A stretch of DNA of 64,000 nt, from the NCBI GenBank assembly GCA_023101885.1, contig JALPQD010000413.1, forward strand, positions 1,399,650 through 1,463,649, written 5' to 3'. The DNA comes from Typhlomys cinereus. Taxonomy: Eukaryota; Chordata; Mammalia; Rodentia; Platacanthomyidae. This document shows positions 33,781-47,500 of the stretch, in pieces. The notes under the pieces were generated by a model. It had not been told where the DNA came from and did not search any database. It saw only the letters and a list, made by a program, of their open reading frames with translations. The translations under genes and the position numbers were made by a program. Within the stretch, counting starts at the first letter, position 1. Each line of letters starts with the position of its first letter.

Positions 33781-34245
33781 ACTCAGGGAATCCCAAGGAA
33801 GAGCCAGAGAATGTCAGACAGCATCCTCTGTTCTTATCCGGGTTCCTGTACCCAAGAACTCAATGCAATGATGCCTATTTCCAGTAATTCTCCACAATAG
33901 TTGGTCTATTAACATTTTGCCATGGAGGAAGGAAGATTCTCGTGAGTTACACTACCCTGAAAGACTATATGGGATTGTTGCTAGATAAGAGGTGGGGGAT
34001 CCTCTTTATAGTTTACCTATTGGTCAGTCATTTACACCGTTGCTAGTGTCCTGTCATTTATTAATGCAGGCATCCTAGATGGGAAGTGGATTATATATGC
34101 AGGGGGATGTGGGAGAGAGAGGAAAACTGGCTAGAGGGGAGAAAGTATAGGATAGGATGGGATGGAGTGAGTAGGTAGTAGGTGATAAAAACATGCAAGT
34201 TCATTACCAATATAACTAAAAATGATTTTTTTTAAAAAAGAAAGT
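33781..34245. other. Intergenic sequence, no recognised feature
   Basis: It includes 'GATAGGATGGGATGGAGTGA' purine-rich repeats near 34130-34180. No gene is seen. Confidence 0.4.
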
Positions 34246-34249
34246 GAGC

Positions 34250-34550
34250 TGAATGGCTGGGGAGATGATTGAATGGTTAAATGGCAGCCCATCTTTAACT
34301 CTAGCTCTGGAATGTGGAGCCTGGAAATCCTCAGAGCAAGCTGGCTAGCCAAACTAGCCCTACCTAATGGCGTGCTATGAGTTTAACTAGACACAATCAG
34401 ATACTCAGCAAGTAAGGTGCCTGCTTAAAACCTGAGTTCAATCCCCAGAACCCCATATGTTGAAAGAGAGAACCAATTTACAAAATTTATCCTCCCTCCA
34501 TGCTCCATGGCATGCATGTATGCATACCCTTAAAAAAGTGAATAAACAAA
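34250..34550 (+). repeat. Two decayed tRNA-derived SINE fragments
   Basis: 34250-34360 has 'GGCTGGGGAGATGATTGAAT' and 'GGAATGTGGAGCCTGGAAAT'. 34375-34550 has 'AACCTGAGTTCAATCCCCAG' with a 'GTGAATAAACAAAATTAG' end. Confidence 0.6.
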
Positions 34551-34607
34551 ATTAGAAACTCAGGGTTATAACAATAAAATGGAAGAGTGATGGAGAGTGT
34601 TCTTTTT

Positions 34608-34980
34608 TTTCTTTTCAAACTAAGTTCTTTTTTTCATTTTGTTTATTGTTGTGTACATGAATATAGTGATTTTATAATATTTTCAACACTTAGTCTCAAA
34701 TTCCATCCCCCCCTTTTCTCCTTACAACCCTTCATTTCCCCTGACTGACTCCCTCCTATTTTCAACTCTTTTCGCTTGTGTGGCCCATGTGTCCCATCTA
34801 GTCTGTGATGACTGATACCTTGACCTGATCCATGCTCCAGCAAGCATCCTAGATCAGTGGATATACCATTAGGAAAGCATCCTCCTTTTTTTGCCCATCA
34901 GCATTAGTCCTCATCAGCCTCTTAGAGAGGCGTGGAGCTTCTTGAGATCTTTCTGATGTTATGGTGAGATGTTGATAAGA
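34608..34980 (-). repeat. LINE-like 3' end, minus strand
   Basis: T-rich start, C-rich polypyrimidine stretch (CCATCCCCCCCTTTTCTCC, complement of a polypurine tract), then sequence like the 3' part of rodent LINE-1. Old copy. Confidence 0.5.
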
Positions 34981-35119
34981 CAATTCCTGTGCAATTCTTG
35001 TGTAAGTATACATATCTGCCATGAAATCTTATATATCACAACTATGCCATGTCCAAGAGATAATGCATGGTCCACCACCTTCCCATTTCAGTCACTTACA
35101 ATCTTGTCACCCCTTAGGA

Positions 35120-36065
35120 GGATGATTCTTGATATTACTCTCAGGTCTACAAAGGCACACACACCTCAAGTGCACTCGTGTATAGATACTAACACATGCA
35201 AACACAAACACATGCATACCACACACTCACAAACAAAAGAAAAAAAGTGAACTGAGCACTTGCAAACTAACAAGCCTGCAAGTGAGCAAGTGTGCAGCAT
35301 GGGTCTTCCCCTCTGGTCTTGCTGTGGATGTGATGGGACCAGTTCCCTCAGCTCCTGATGCGACTCCCCTGCCGTGGTGGACCCTGCTCTGGACTCTTTA
35401 CTTCCCTAAGTTACCCGGATTAGCTACTTTAGACAGCAAGTTAAGAAAAACCAAAGCAATCGACATACACTACTTCCTAGCAATTCTCTCATGAAATTCA
35501 TGCACATGTCCATCAGATTTGCATCCAAGAAAATTCATAGCAGCATTATTCAGAATAGTCCCAAACTGGAAGCAACACCGAAGGCCATCAATGGGAAAAT
35601 GACTAAAATATAAAAAATGTGATTTTTTCTGACAGCAGTAAAACCCCTCTGTTCCTGTATACTACAAGGATGAATTCCAGACATGATAAAGACACCCCCC
35701 ACTCCCCCCCCAAAAAAGAACAGGGAAAAAAAAGCATATTATATCAGAGGTGATGGTGCATGCCTGCAATTCCAGCATTCTGGAGGCTGAGACAGGATTC
35801 CACTCCACCCAGCTTGGGTTACAGTGTGAGTCTTTATGGGCTGGGGATGTAGTTCAGTTTCTAGGCATATTTAAGAATACAGGAAACACAGGTTCCATCT
35901 CCAGTGTCCCATAACGGAAGGATAGTGTCACTTGGCTGTAATTCCCCAGCACATGGAAGGTGGAGGCAGGAGAATGAGATATTCAAGGTGATTCTTGGCT
36001 CCATAGAGAGCTCAAGGCTAGTTAACCTGGAATATATGATACCTTGTCTTTTATTGTTGTTGTTA
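35120..36065 (+). repeat. SINE cluster upstream of SNRPA1
   Basis: A CA-rich tail lies at 35150-35240 and an unclassified repeat fragment at 35290-35410. A B1-like SINE is at 35735-35840 (ATGGTGCATGCCTGCAATTC). An ID/B1 composite is at 35838-36060 (GGGCTGGGGATGTAGTTCAG, then CTGTAATTCCCCAGCACATG). Confidence 0.65.
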
Positions 36066-36419
36066 AAGCAAAACTAATGTGTGGAACTGCATTCGCGTGA
36101 GCCTTTGGGACTGGGGAACTTGAAGCATGCTGTTTTTTGGATCCTGGAGGGGGCTCAGCAGGTGGGTTCACTGGGCGCTCACTCTCCAGCACATCACACC
36201 TCAATATAGTATTTAACTGTTTAGAGGCGCATGTCCACCCCAAGCCTCGGGGAGCTGAGCGAGACGCCTTGGGGAGGTCCGGGCGACCTTGCTTCCACCG
36301 GGTCTCAGGGTTCTCGGGCTATCGCCGGGTTCAAAGTCCAAGCTCCGGTCTGTATCCTAAAGTCCTGCGTCCTTATGACGGTCCCCGCATGCAGAGGAGA
36401 CTGTTAAACCTTCCCTCCA

Positions 36420-36731
36420 TCAGGGGCCCTGACGTAAGAGAACTCCTCCTCCGGGTTCTCACGTTCCGCCTAACTTCTGAGTAATGAACCCCGGCCCTCG
36501 GCGTTCCAGACTCCATTGCTCTGGCCTGGTGGTTAGCTGCGCTTGCAGCTCCTATAGTTTAAGCCCGGCCGTTAGCAGCGCGCGCAGGCGCCAGCTCGAT
36601 TGCTTCGGCCTGGCGGTGGGCGCGAAGCACGCCGGGACGCGGGGCTCGCCGGCGGTGGCGGGCGCGAAGCACGCCGGGACGGGGCTGGAAGTGGCGGGCG
36701 GCTGCGGCGAGGAGAAGCGGGCAGCGGCAGG
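36420..36731 (+). promoter_or_regulatory. SNRPA1: SNRPA1 CpG-island promoter and 5' UTR
   Basis: CpG-dense sequence begins near 36240 and extends beyond exon 1 to about 37050. No TATA box is near the start. A CRE-like TGACGTAA is at 36430-36437. A ~40-bp segment is tandemly duplicated at 36612-36645 and 36651-36686. The transcription start cannot be fixed from sequence; housekeeping CpG promoters often have several. Confidence 0.7.
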
Positions 36732-36813
36732 ATGGTGAAGCTGACGGCGGAGCTCATCGAGCAGGCAGCGCAGTACACCAACGCCGTGCGGGACCGCGAG
36801 CTGGACCTCCGAG
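36732..36813 (+). CDS. SNRPA1: SNRPA1 coding exon 1
   Basis: ATG at 36732 in GCAGGATGG. It encodes residues 1-27 and one base of G28, with donor CGAG|GTGAGG. It carries the N-terminal helix (LTAELIEQAAQYTNAVRDRE) that precedes the first leucine-rich repeat. Confidence 0.98.
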
Positions 36814-39800
36814 GTGAGGCGGGCCGGGCCCGGAACTGGGCGCACGACCCGCAGCCTGCCGCGTGCGCGAAGGCGCTCGGGGCCGGGGCCGCCCGGGCCT
36901 GTTGCCCGCTGTCGTCGCGGAACGACGGCCGCGGAGGGCCCTTCGGGGCCTCTAAACCCCGTTCCTCTTGGCAGACACGAGTCCCTGCTCGGTTAGGTCG
37001 CCCCCCACCTGTTCCGAACCGGGGAAGTAGGTTTGGAACCGGCTGGTTCTTAGTAAATATGATCCGTTAGTGTCAGGGCGTGTGTCAGACTGCTTTAAAT
37101 GTCTGATCCCCCCTCCCCCCTTTATTTTGAGACGGGGGCCGACAGCCCAAGCTGACTCACGTCCTTCGTGTAGCAGAGGATGACCATGAACTAATGATCC
37201 TTCCGCCTCCAGCTCCCCAGTATTGGGATTCCGCGCATAAGTACCGGAGATCGAACCCAGGGCTGCATGCATGCTAGATACAAGCAATTCCATCAAAGTC
37301 ACTGTGATGCCTTTATGGAAGCGCTTCCAAGTTGAGCGGATTGGCCGAGGCTTGTGTCATCATTTACATGTGTATGTATGAATATAAAGAGATTCATACT
37401 CCCCACCTATTCAGATCTAGCCACAGTAAAGCTTGATTACGAAGAGTACACTTAAGCAGCTAACATGTTAGAAGCTGTTTCCTTGGGATAAGGTTATGTG
37501 ATCAGGACCTTAGACAACCACAGGCTCTGGGCACCTCCTCCACTGCAAGAAAGATTACCCGCTGATTTTATTGGGATGCACCTCTGCTTTTATTGAACTT
37601 AAGTTTCTCAGAAAGATCCAGTTCAAGAGCACCTTGCAGCATTTGCTGTGTCAGTATGTGTTTCCTTTCTGCTGCTTCTCTCTGACATGTACACAGTGGG
37701 GTTTTTTGTTTTGTTTTGTGTTTTTTTTTGTTGTTGTTGTTTTTTAGAGGATTAAGGTAGAGTTTATTAGAGAAGAGAAAGGTTGGAACTCATGGACTCC
37801 AGACGTGGAGATCCACGAGGGTTAGGACGCCTCCATGAGAAGCAGGCAGCTGGAAAAGAGCCCATGGCACTGGAGTGCCATGAGGGTCTAGGGAGCCCGT
37901 GTACACAGTGTTGAGGGTACCTATTTTGAGGCAGTGTTTGGATGGTGACCTTGAGTGCTAGGAGTTAATGTCTGTCATTCCTTTTCTTCCATAAGCACCT
38001 AGCCCAATACACAAATTAGGCCATGTAGTTCTGAGATTCTACTTACAATCATACTTTAAACTGTTGCCCTTCAACTCTGAATAGTGGAGCGAGTGGAGGT
38101 TAAGGATAAACTATCCAGACACCACAGAGATAAGCTGACAAATTCAGTGAATCTGACCACCAGAATGCAAGAGGTAGGGAACGGCTGTCTCCACACTCTG
38201 ACCAAAGCTTGGGCATTAGCAACAGGCGGTTCAAAGCATCAGGTTCTGTTGTGGGACCTAATTGCTCTGTGGTCTTAGAATCATGTGAAATATCTTGTTA
38301 ATATAGTGTTATGGGGTAGTTGTCATCCTTGTCTTCACTTTCTTCAAGTTTACTGTTAGACATCAACTTTATGTCACCAGGGACTTCTGACATTTAATCT
38401 GTCCTTGCTCTTACATATCTTGCACAGTGCTCTACATGGTATTCATGATAGGTTAATACTTTCTGAATGAATGAAAACTTTGCATCCAATTGCCATGATA
38501 TATATACAAGGTTTGGTGGTTGTTGTTTGTTTTTTTACATATGTGTGTGTGTATCAGAGAGCACTGTGTATCCCTGTGGAGGACTAAGGGTGACTTTGGG
38601 AATCATCCTGGATTGCTACCTATTTTGCTCTGGGATTTCCCAGGCTCTGCCTATTAGGACCTGAAGTGCAGGCCACCATTTCTGCCTGGTGTTTTTCTTT
38701 GGGACCTGGGATCCAAACTCAGGACCTTCTGTTCGGGAGGCAGAATCTCAACCCTGAGCCATCTCTCCAGCCTGAAATAGTAGTTTTAAGGGATCTCTTA
38801 ATTATATTAATTTCTCTTACATGTGTTTTTCCCCCTCTGTTTCACAGGGTATAAAATTCCTGTCATTGAGAATCTAGGTGCTACCTTAGACCAGTTTGAT
38901 GCTATTGATTTTTCTGACAATGAGATCAGGAAACTGGATGGATTTCCTTTGTTGAGAAGACTGAAAACATTATTAGTGAACAACAACAGAATATGGTAAG
39001 TGTTTGCTAGTGGACAGTCTGGTTTTTTCTTCCTGAAGTAAACAAAGACATTACAGTGTTTGCTCCTGTTGAATCTGCACGTCCTCTAAATAAACACCAC
39101 TTTTTCCATAGGATCCTGAGTTTACCTTGGACATTGATCTAGTCATATGTGCCATTATTCAGAAATCTTAAATAATTGCATATTAATAATGTCTTAAATT
39201 CATAACATGTTGCTATGAACATATTTCACCTCCTAAGGCAGCATTGTCTTAAAAGGATCAATAAAAGTAAACTTGCACTGAGCATCTATACCTCATATTT
39301 CCTGTTTTTTTTTCTTTGCAACTGATTTCTAGAGTATAATAATTATAACTAACAATTAGGAAAAGTGAAATTAAACAAGCTAACAATTTTATCTCCATTG
39401 TTAGAACTAATCTAATAATTGTGAAGTTGAGATCTTTTTTGATTCTTCATCAGTTCTATGTACATTACTGAAATCAGTGATTGGAAGCCTGTGGTTATTG
39501 CTTTAAGAAGTTTTGAGTGGTTAGTCAAGTGTCTTTAGAGGAAGCTGTTTCATGCTTAACATTCTCTTATGTTCCACATCTTATACCTGCTCTGTCAGTA
39601 CAAATCAGTGGTGTTTTTGAACTTTTGGAACAAAAATGTTGGAAAGTAAGCCAAGTAGTTTTTTTTCTGTATTTTCTTGGGTTCCATTAGACTGAGTGGC
39701 AGTGAGGAGACTCAGGAAGCCTAGTGGTGAGGTCATCTCACTCCTGTCCCTGCTTGTAGCCTCATCTTGATGCTGATCTCCCTCCCTAACATGGGCTGTG

Positions 39801-41488
39801 TGAGAAGGATCTTTCCACCTTTGAAATGGAGATAAAATCGTTAGCTGTTTAAATTGCACTTTTCTTAAGTTAAGCCTTTCTTTCTGTTTTTATTTTAGCC
39901 GTATAGGTGAGGGACTTGATCAGGCTCTGCCCTGTCTGACAGAACTCATTCTCACCAACAACAGTCTCGTGGAACTGGTAGGTTGAAAGCAGGAAAGGGA
40001 GTCATAGGGGGCGGGGGTTGTATTTCAGGGGTTGGGTCAAAGATATTGCATACTTAGAAAAACTTGATAGTTTTCATTTTCTGGTTGTTGTTTTTTTCTT
40101 AATTCAGTATTTGCGACTTTGTTTTATTTCATTTTTGTGGGCTTTTGTTTGTTTATTTAATTTGATTCTGTTTTAGGGCTAAAAATTGAATGTCGACCTC
40201 ACATATGATAGACAAACCTTTTCTTCCTCGGGTACCTTATGATTTTGACTGTTGGGGTACCTTGATAGGGAAGTTCCCATTAAGTATAGTCTAATTTATC
40301 AGTATTAGTTAGTGCTTCTGATACTGTTTAAATTTCCCCTTTCCTTCTACTTATAAAGAAGTGGAGTTTTAGAGTTAATGTTCACTATTACCATGAACCT
40401 CAAGTGAAATGAAAGAACTGTAAAATACATGTTGGATTTCAAACTTAGAACTAAGATGCCAATATAAAGTTATTTTAACTTTGTATTGGTGTTGATTGAT
40501 ATTTTGGATAATAGGTTAAATAATACTAGTTTTACCTGTTTTTCTATATTAATGTGGCAACTAGAAATTTTTCAGTTGTATACCTTGGCACTATTAAATC
40601 TGTCTGCTAACTGATCATCTGTGTTCACATTTGATGGTATCACTGGCATATTAGTGTCTTTTTTTTTCTGAGCTTTCCGCTTAATCTGTCCATTTCCTTT
40701 ATATTTTGCATGAATGCATGCTATGTTGTTTCTTTTGTTCCATTTTTCCTTCAAATAGTTTAGAAATTATTAATTAATGTCTTTCAATTTTTACTCTTGA
40801 ACTTCATCAACACTTAAAGTTAACCTCTACTATTGTAACAGTGTGATATAGAAGCCTAGAACTTGTCACACTCCCCAAATTTTTAATTTTTGTTTTGTGT
40901 TGTCGAGGCAGGCTTTTAAAAACACTGTCACTCAGGCTGGCCTAGAACTCTCTGAGTTGCCCAAAACTGGCCTTGAAGTCATGATAATCCTCCTGCCTCA
41001 GCCTCTCACATGCTAGATTACAGGCATGAGCTGATACACCCAGCTTTATAGCAAGTGTTCCATCAGCACACGGTAGCAGGTACCAGTGTGGGGTCTCCAG
41101 ATCAATGTCTAAGGTGTACTTTCTGAATTAAAAAAATAATAAATGTGCTAGTAGAGATTGAACCCACGATCTTGTGCATGCTACTGCTGAGCTTTTTCTT
41201 AAACCCATCAGCATTATGTTCATGCTATGTATTTGTAACAAACTCTTCCTTTTTTATTACTTTTAGATCTTTAGTAGTAGAAAGACGGTATTAAGTTCTA
41301 ACGGTCCTTCTGATGTGAAGTAAAGATGCTACTTGCTTTCTGAGAACTATCTCTTCCTATGCTTGTGCTTTTTTTTTAATTTATTCATATGCTTTTAGAG
41401 ATTTACACATATATTGTCATTTTCACCTTATTCAATCTTAACCTCCTACTTTTTCTTTCTTCAACTATCTCCTTCACCTGCTGTGTCC

Positions 41489-41531
<43 letters not shown>

Positions 41532-44500
41532 TCTCTCTCTCTCTGTCTCTGTCTGTCTGTCTGTTTTACTAAGTCCATCTGTGTTACTGTTGATGACATG
41601 TGTCTGGGCACTTGCTGAAGGAAGTACAATGTACCAGTGGACATACCACCGGGAGAAACCGCTGCCCTTCTCTGCCATCTAGTCTTAATCCCTCTTGGTC
41701 TGTGAAGGAGGTATTATGCCTCTCTGAGGGAGGTGTAGTCTATGAGGAAGGTCTTTCCCCTTTCATAGTGTAATGTAGATAAGCCAAATCTTGTGCAGGT
41801 CTCATAGAAGTAAGACATAGCAGGTTCCTGTTTGCAGAGGTCTGCCATGTCTGGAAGATAGCATCTGGTCCTTGTGGGTTTTTTTTTTTTTTTTTTTTTT
41901 AATTATAGGTTTCTTCACAAACATGTGTCTCCCTTTTACAGACCATTGCCAGTTAGCCCTCCAAATCCTTTCAGTGTCAGTGTATGTGTTGTACAGATGA
42001 ACACTTCTAGTTTTATCCCTCACTGTTCTGCCTGGACTATTCAATTTAGGTCTATTCTGGCTTTTCTTTAGCATAGGGCTTTGTCCACCAGCGTTATATA
42101 GCAAGACTGACTGAAAGAAGAAAAAGAAAGAAGAGTAAGGATCCATATGACTCTAGCCTGTCAACCCTTACCCTGAATGTGCAGCCAAACATCCATTTGT
42201 TGTGGAGTTCTCTGGTTTATCACATACCTCTTTCATTCTTTCTGCCCAAATGCTGTTACTATGCAAGTCTGGAAGCTTTCACAATGGTGTCCTTACTTGT
42301 CTGGCATTTCTAGAAAGTGTCATCAAGTTTACTTGTAATTTCTGATCATTTTGCTGTCTTTATTCTGTATGTGACTTATGGTACAATTTGGGAAGTGTCA
42401 AATTATCCTGCCATCCCATAATTTCAAAAATAAATAAACTATGCTAGCTCACCTGTTTTTGAAAAGTTTTTTAAAAGATTTGAGGGAAAGTCTCAGATAA
42501 ATTTATCTTTCCTTAAAGATAATATGTTGCCCTCAAGCACTTGAGATATACTAAGGGAAAAGGCCACATTTAGCTGGCATGATTGCTTATATACACTTGT
42601 GTTCTCAGCACTTGGGAAGCAGAGGCAGGAGGCTCTGAGTTCAAGACATCCTTGGCTATATAGTGAGTTCAAGGCTGGTTGGACTACATGAGACCCCGTC
42701 TCCCAAAAAAAAAAAAAAAAAAATCCCTTACTTTATACCCCAAGGTCCTCCTCACTCAAGGGAACTATGTAAATAACTTGCTCAAGAAGTCACATTTATA
42801 ATGACGGTGAATCTTCCTTGACTCTTTGCTCAGAAGCCATTTTGAGGTTGCCATAGAAAATCAGATTTCTGCTGAAACGAAAGTGTTTTAATAGCAAAGT
42901 GTATTCACCTGTGCATTCAGTAGAAGGTATTTAAGCGTCTGTGTAGTGCTCGTCCGGACTACATGCCAGGGCAGTAAAAAGTGAAGGTGGTGTGGATGCT
43001 TGCTCAGAGGCACTTGGCATTTCGGAATGTCACAATACACAGCATGTGGTGTCAGCTGTGCTCTTTCCTTGGTCTTTACAGGGTGATCTGGACCCTTTGG
43101 CTTCTCTCAAATCCCTAACATATCTAAGGTATGGACATTATTTATTGTGATATCACAACTACTAAAGTCCTCCAAAGATCACTTTTATCTGCCTTGATCT
43201 TCAAGCAGTTAGTAAACAACCTTTGAAAACAAAGGTCGAAGCTATTTTCCTAAAACTATTTACTAATACACCTTACTAACGCTAAGGTGGTATGCTTGAT
43301 TTACAGTCATTACCCAATTCAAGTGGACTTTTTAGTGGTATGTTGTGAATAAGAGTAGCATTGTACCTTTTCTTGTAGCATCCTAAGAAATCCTGTAACA
43401 AATAAGAAGCATTACAGACTCTATGTGATTTATAAAGTTCCACAAGTCAGAGTTCTGGATTTTCAGAAAGTGAAACTAAAAGTGAGTATCGTTCTGTTGT
43501 TGTAAGTTATTACAGACTTGTGTGTTTTCCTTTTTACTTTTATTATGGATTTTTCAAGTTGTTTAAATCAATTTTACAATTAGTTTGTAATTTAAGATGT
43601 GGGAAAGAAAATGTTAATGTCAATTTTTTTTTAAGCGGGGTTTATGGTAAGACATCATTGATCATTCCAAAGTTGGCAAAATGCTAGCAATACACAGTGG
43701 ATTTTCTGGTTAGATATCTTCCCAATAAGGAGCTTAATGTGATAGAATGTGAGTCATTCTGCCTCTTAGGATGGCTTTCTCAGACCAGGCCACTGTGTTG
43801 TCTTTTTCTAATTTAAAGTTGGTTTTCAGTGTTTTTACCAACCCAGAATGTTTCAGGGGAGTTCTCTCCTGTATTTCTGAGGAATGCATCTAATGCATGT
43901 GGTATTCCATTTCCATTAACTCTGTGTGTGGTGTCGCTGTAGGAGCGTCAGGAAGCAGAGAAAATGTTCAAGGGCAAACGGGGTGCACAGCTTGCAAAGG
44001 ATATTGCCAGGAGAAGCAAAACGTAAGATACGGATATCCAACTTAACTCCACTTTGCCTTCAGAAACACTGTCTGGTTGGCAGCTTTGCCTCCTACAAAA
44101 TTAAACCAAAATTCAGTTATAATATGCTATTAAATTTGAGTGCCATTTGTGGTCATCCATGATCCACACATCACATGAAAGTTTTCCAGATTAACTGAGC
44201 AAATATTTCAGTTTAACCACTTGATGTGGCGTTCCGTGTCCTGCTTTCTCGGTAGGAAGATGTACTGGAGGTGTTTCTGAAGGAGAGAGTTCTTGTATCA
44301 GTTTGTTAACAAAGATAAGATACTACACTGGTTGAATTACTTTCAAAAGCTTTTGAAAGTAAGGGAAGCAATTTGCATCAATCAGAATTTAACAGTTGTA
44401 TTTTCTCTCTTCCAAGTTTCAATCCAGGTGCTGGTTTGCCAACTGACAAAAAGAAGGGTGGACCATCTCCAGGAGATGTAGAAGCAATCAAGGTAATACT

Positions 44501-47500
44501 GTGCTAGGATTCTAGAAGGGCTGAGATGGAGTTAAGAGGGAATTCCTGTCCCCACAGCTCTTAGGATCCAGCTGTATTTCCAGTTGAGGGAAAACTACCT
44601 GAAAGTTATTATTTGATTGGGCTTTGATGTCAATTAATTGTGTGAATTAAAAACATCTGAATCTCATTTTTCAGGATACATTTATCACCTTAAGAAGTTA
44701 GTTACCTTGGTATGCCTCTCAGGATTAGCCTCTGTTTTTACTTTCGAAGATTTGCTGCCCAACAAATCCTGTTGGATATTCATTGGAAAAATCCAAATTT
44801 TATAATGTTGCCTCTTGAAGTCTCTAGTAACGTAATTCCAAACGCACATTTAACTTAAGTTTCAGGACTTGTGCAATGATTATTTTTTATAGGAGCTTAC
44901 ATTACTTCTCAGGTTTTGAAAATGTATGATGTGGTTGCTGGAGTGATTTTAATGTACCGATAAAATTATTTTCCCAACACAACTTGGTGATGTTTTATCA
45001 AAAATTTCTGAATTTCTGTAGGTATTTCTGGATGGTTGATACTTAGTCGCAATTAATTGTCCTTCTTCATTTTCCTGTGTGCTCCAGAATGCGATAGCAA
45101 ATGCATCAACTCTGGCTGAAGTGGAACGTCTGAAAGGCCTGCTGCAGTCTGGTCAGATACCTGGCAGAGAACGCAGATCAGGTCAGAAAACTGAAACTGT
45201 TACACTCATAAGGTTACAGAAGAAAGTAGGCATAGCACAGGTCTGTAAGACCAGCCCCTGGTAGTTAGAGGCAAGGTACACAGCAAGTTCCAGACCAGAT
45301 GGAACATGAGACCCTGTCACAAAACCAAAAAAGGAGGAAAGGAGGAAAGGAGGGAGGAGGGGAGGAATGATAAAGGAAGATAAACCACAGGCCTGGGGTG
45401 GGAACTATACATGTATAGCAAAGTATTTCATGGCGTGGAATGAACCAAATCCTAGAGATGGGCTTTTTTTGCTCATTAATACAGTCACATGCCACATGAT
45501 GGATATTTTGGTCAGTTGACAATACATATATAACAGTGATCACAACAGTTGAAAATCTTTATTTCTTTTTTTTTTTTTAACATTTTTTATAATTATTTCC
45601 ACTTATACAAACTTAACAGGTACACTGGTTCCCTCCCTCCCTCTTCTTCTCCCCTGATCCCCCTCCCCTCACTCCTCCCTCCTCATTCCCCAGAGAATCC
45701 TTTAATGTGCATGCCAGACTCTCCTCTGGGCCCTCCTCTCCGATGACATACAAGGACCCAGTGGCATTTCCCTGAACCCTTTCCTGTGTTCCCCTTAAGC
45801 ATAGGAACACTACTGTGGCTGTCAATCCCTTGCCTCCAAGGATCTTGGTGCCTTTAGCAAATGCTAGACTTTGTGGGGTCAATAGTGTGTTGGACATTGT
45901 GCAGGGCATGCAAAGTCCAATTATGATTGCTTCGTCTCTAACTTTTGTGGAGTATCTTGCATATCATTGCTCTTCCCATCCTTGTGCTCTTACAATCTTA
46001 CCGCCCCCTCTTCCGTAAATTTCCCTGAGCTTCAGGATGGGGAGAGATTAGGCTGGCCTAGTTCTAGGTGGTTGATATAGAGTCTCTGAAGTTCTGGATT
46101 ATGGTTCATTGATTTTCTTTTGCAGTTTTGCTGCTCCTGCAATGCCCTTCACTCCATCCTGATGGGTATTGTATGTCACCCCCTGGCCAGAGATAAAAAG
46201 CTGTTAAACTAGAGTCTTGTTATAAGAGTATATTCAAAGATAGATGTAATAAAAGTAGGAAACCACAGTGAGGGAGGGGTCAATCACCCATTTGCAAAAT
46301 GGTTACTTTTTATCCGCCAGACTATATGCCCTCCCCTTCTGGTGAGATCATACCCCCTCAGTTGTACATGATCAGGAACAAAAGTCTGTGAACTTAACCA
46401 GATATCTCATTACTTATTTGAGTCCTTGATGGAGGCCTATTTTCTCTGCTGTAACATGGTCCCCTCTCTCCTTGTTTCTGGTGTGGCCCTCCTACCCCAT
46501 CCCTCCTGTTCATAATCCTTGCAATTACTGTGGGTATTACAGAGAGAAAAATCTCTATTTCTTTACTGTATGTTTATTTAGATATGTGTAGATATGCAGA
46601 TACTTGTGATATAGTTGCTTGCAGCATTCAGGACAATGTTGTGTTCTTTGTAGCTTAGGAACAGTAACCTGTGCCACAGAAGTGTATAATAATCTATACC
46701 ACCTAGGATTGTGTCTGTCATGTTTATGTTCACACAACAATAAAATCACCCACTGACACAGCTTTCAGAACTGATCCCTGCCAAGCAAAGCATGGTAGCT
46801 TCATGGTCAGGGGCATGGACTGTAGTGTAGTGTCTTCCCAGCTCTGTCCTTGGGCAGGTTTCTTCATCTTTACATCTGAGCTAACTATAGAATCACTGTC
46901 AAAGGGGTCTGGGCGGGACTTCAGTATTACACTTAGGACAGTTAAATGTTAACTAGTCAAATGTTTGAATACCTACTTTTTACCATATTGCATGTTCAGC
47001 ATTAGGGATATAAAATAATACCCAATAAAATTCATATCAAAAGTTAAGAACATGTCAGGGGAGTCAAGAGCTTCAATGAGGAAAACTTTTAAGATGAGGG
47101 ATATTACTTTGTGGCCCCTGGGCTGTTCAAGATCAAATCAACACCAAGATGTTTACTCCTTTTTGTTTAGTAGTATTTGTACCAATGGGCCAAAAGCAGT
47201 GGTGGGTAAAACTGCCAATGCCTCAGCAAAGTGGCCAAGAGAACACAGTAAAATAGGTGTCAACTTCACTCAATGTCGTAGATGAAACTTATTTTATTAG
47301 CAGCAGATAGAACACTTGCCAATCATTTTGACACCTTGGATTCAATTCCCAGTGCCATAAAACAAAGTGTTTGTTTTATTAAGTATTACTCAGTGCATAT
47401 GGATATGTTTGATAGTCCAGATAACAGTAGAGGCACAGATCAATAATTTGTATTGTATATTACATGCTAGGCTATATAAATGGTTATTTCCATGTCCTGG

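Noticed and set aside
36552..37070. Open frames on both strands over the SNRPA1 promoter
   Set aside because: CpG-island artefacts; the real frame starts at 36732 and is proven by eight further phase-matched exons.
31670..46547. LINE open reading frames in the repeat copies
   Set aside because: Both copies are 5'-truncated and non-coding. The frames inside them (for example 31788-31982 and the minus-strand 45613-45909) are mutually similar only because they are translations of the same 3' UTR.
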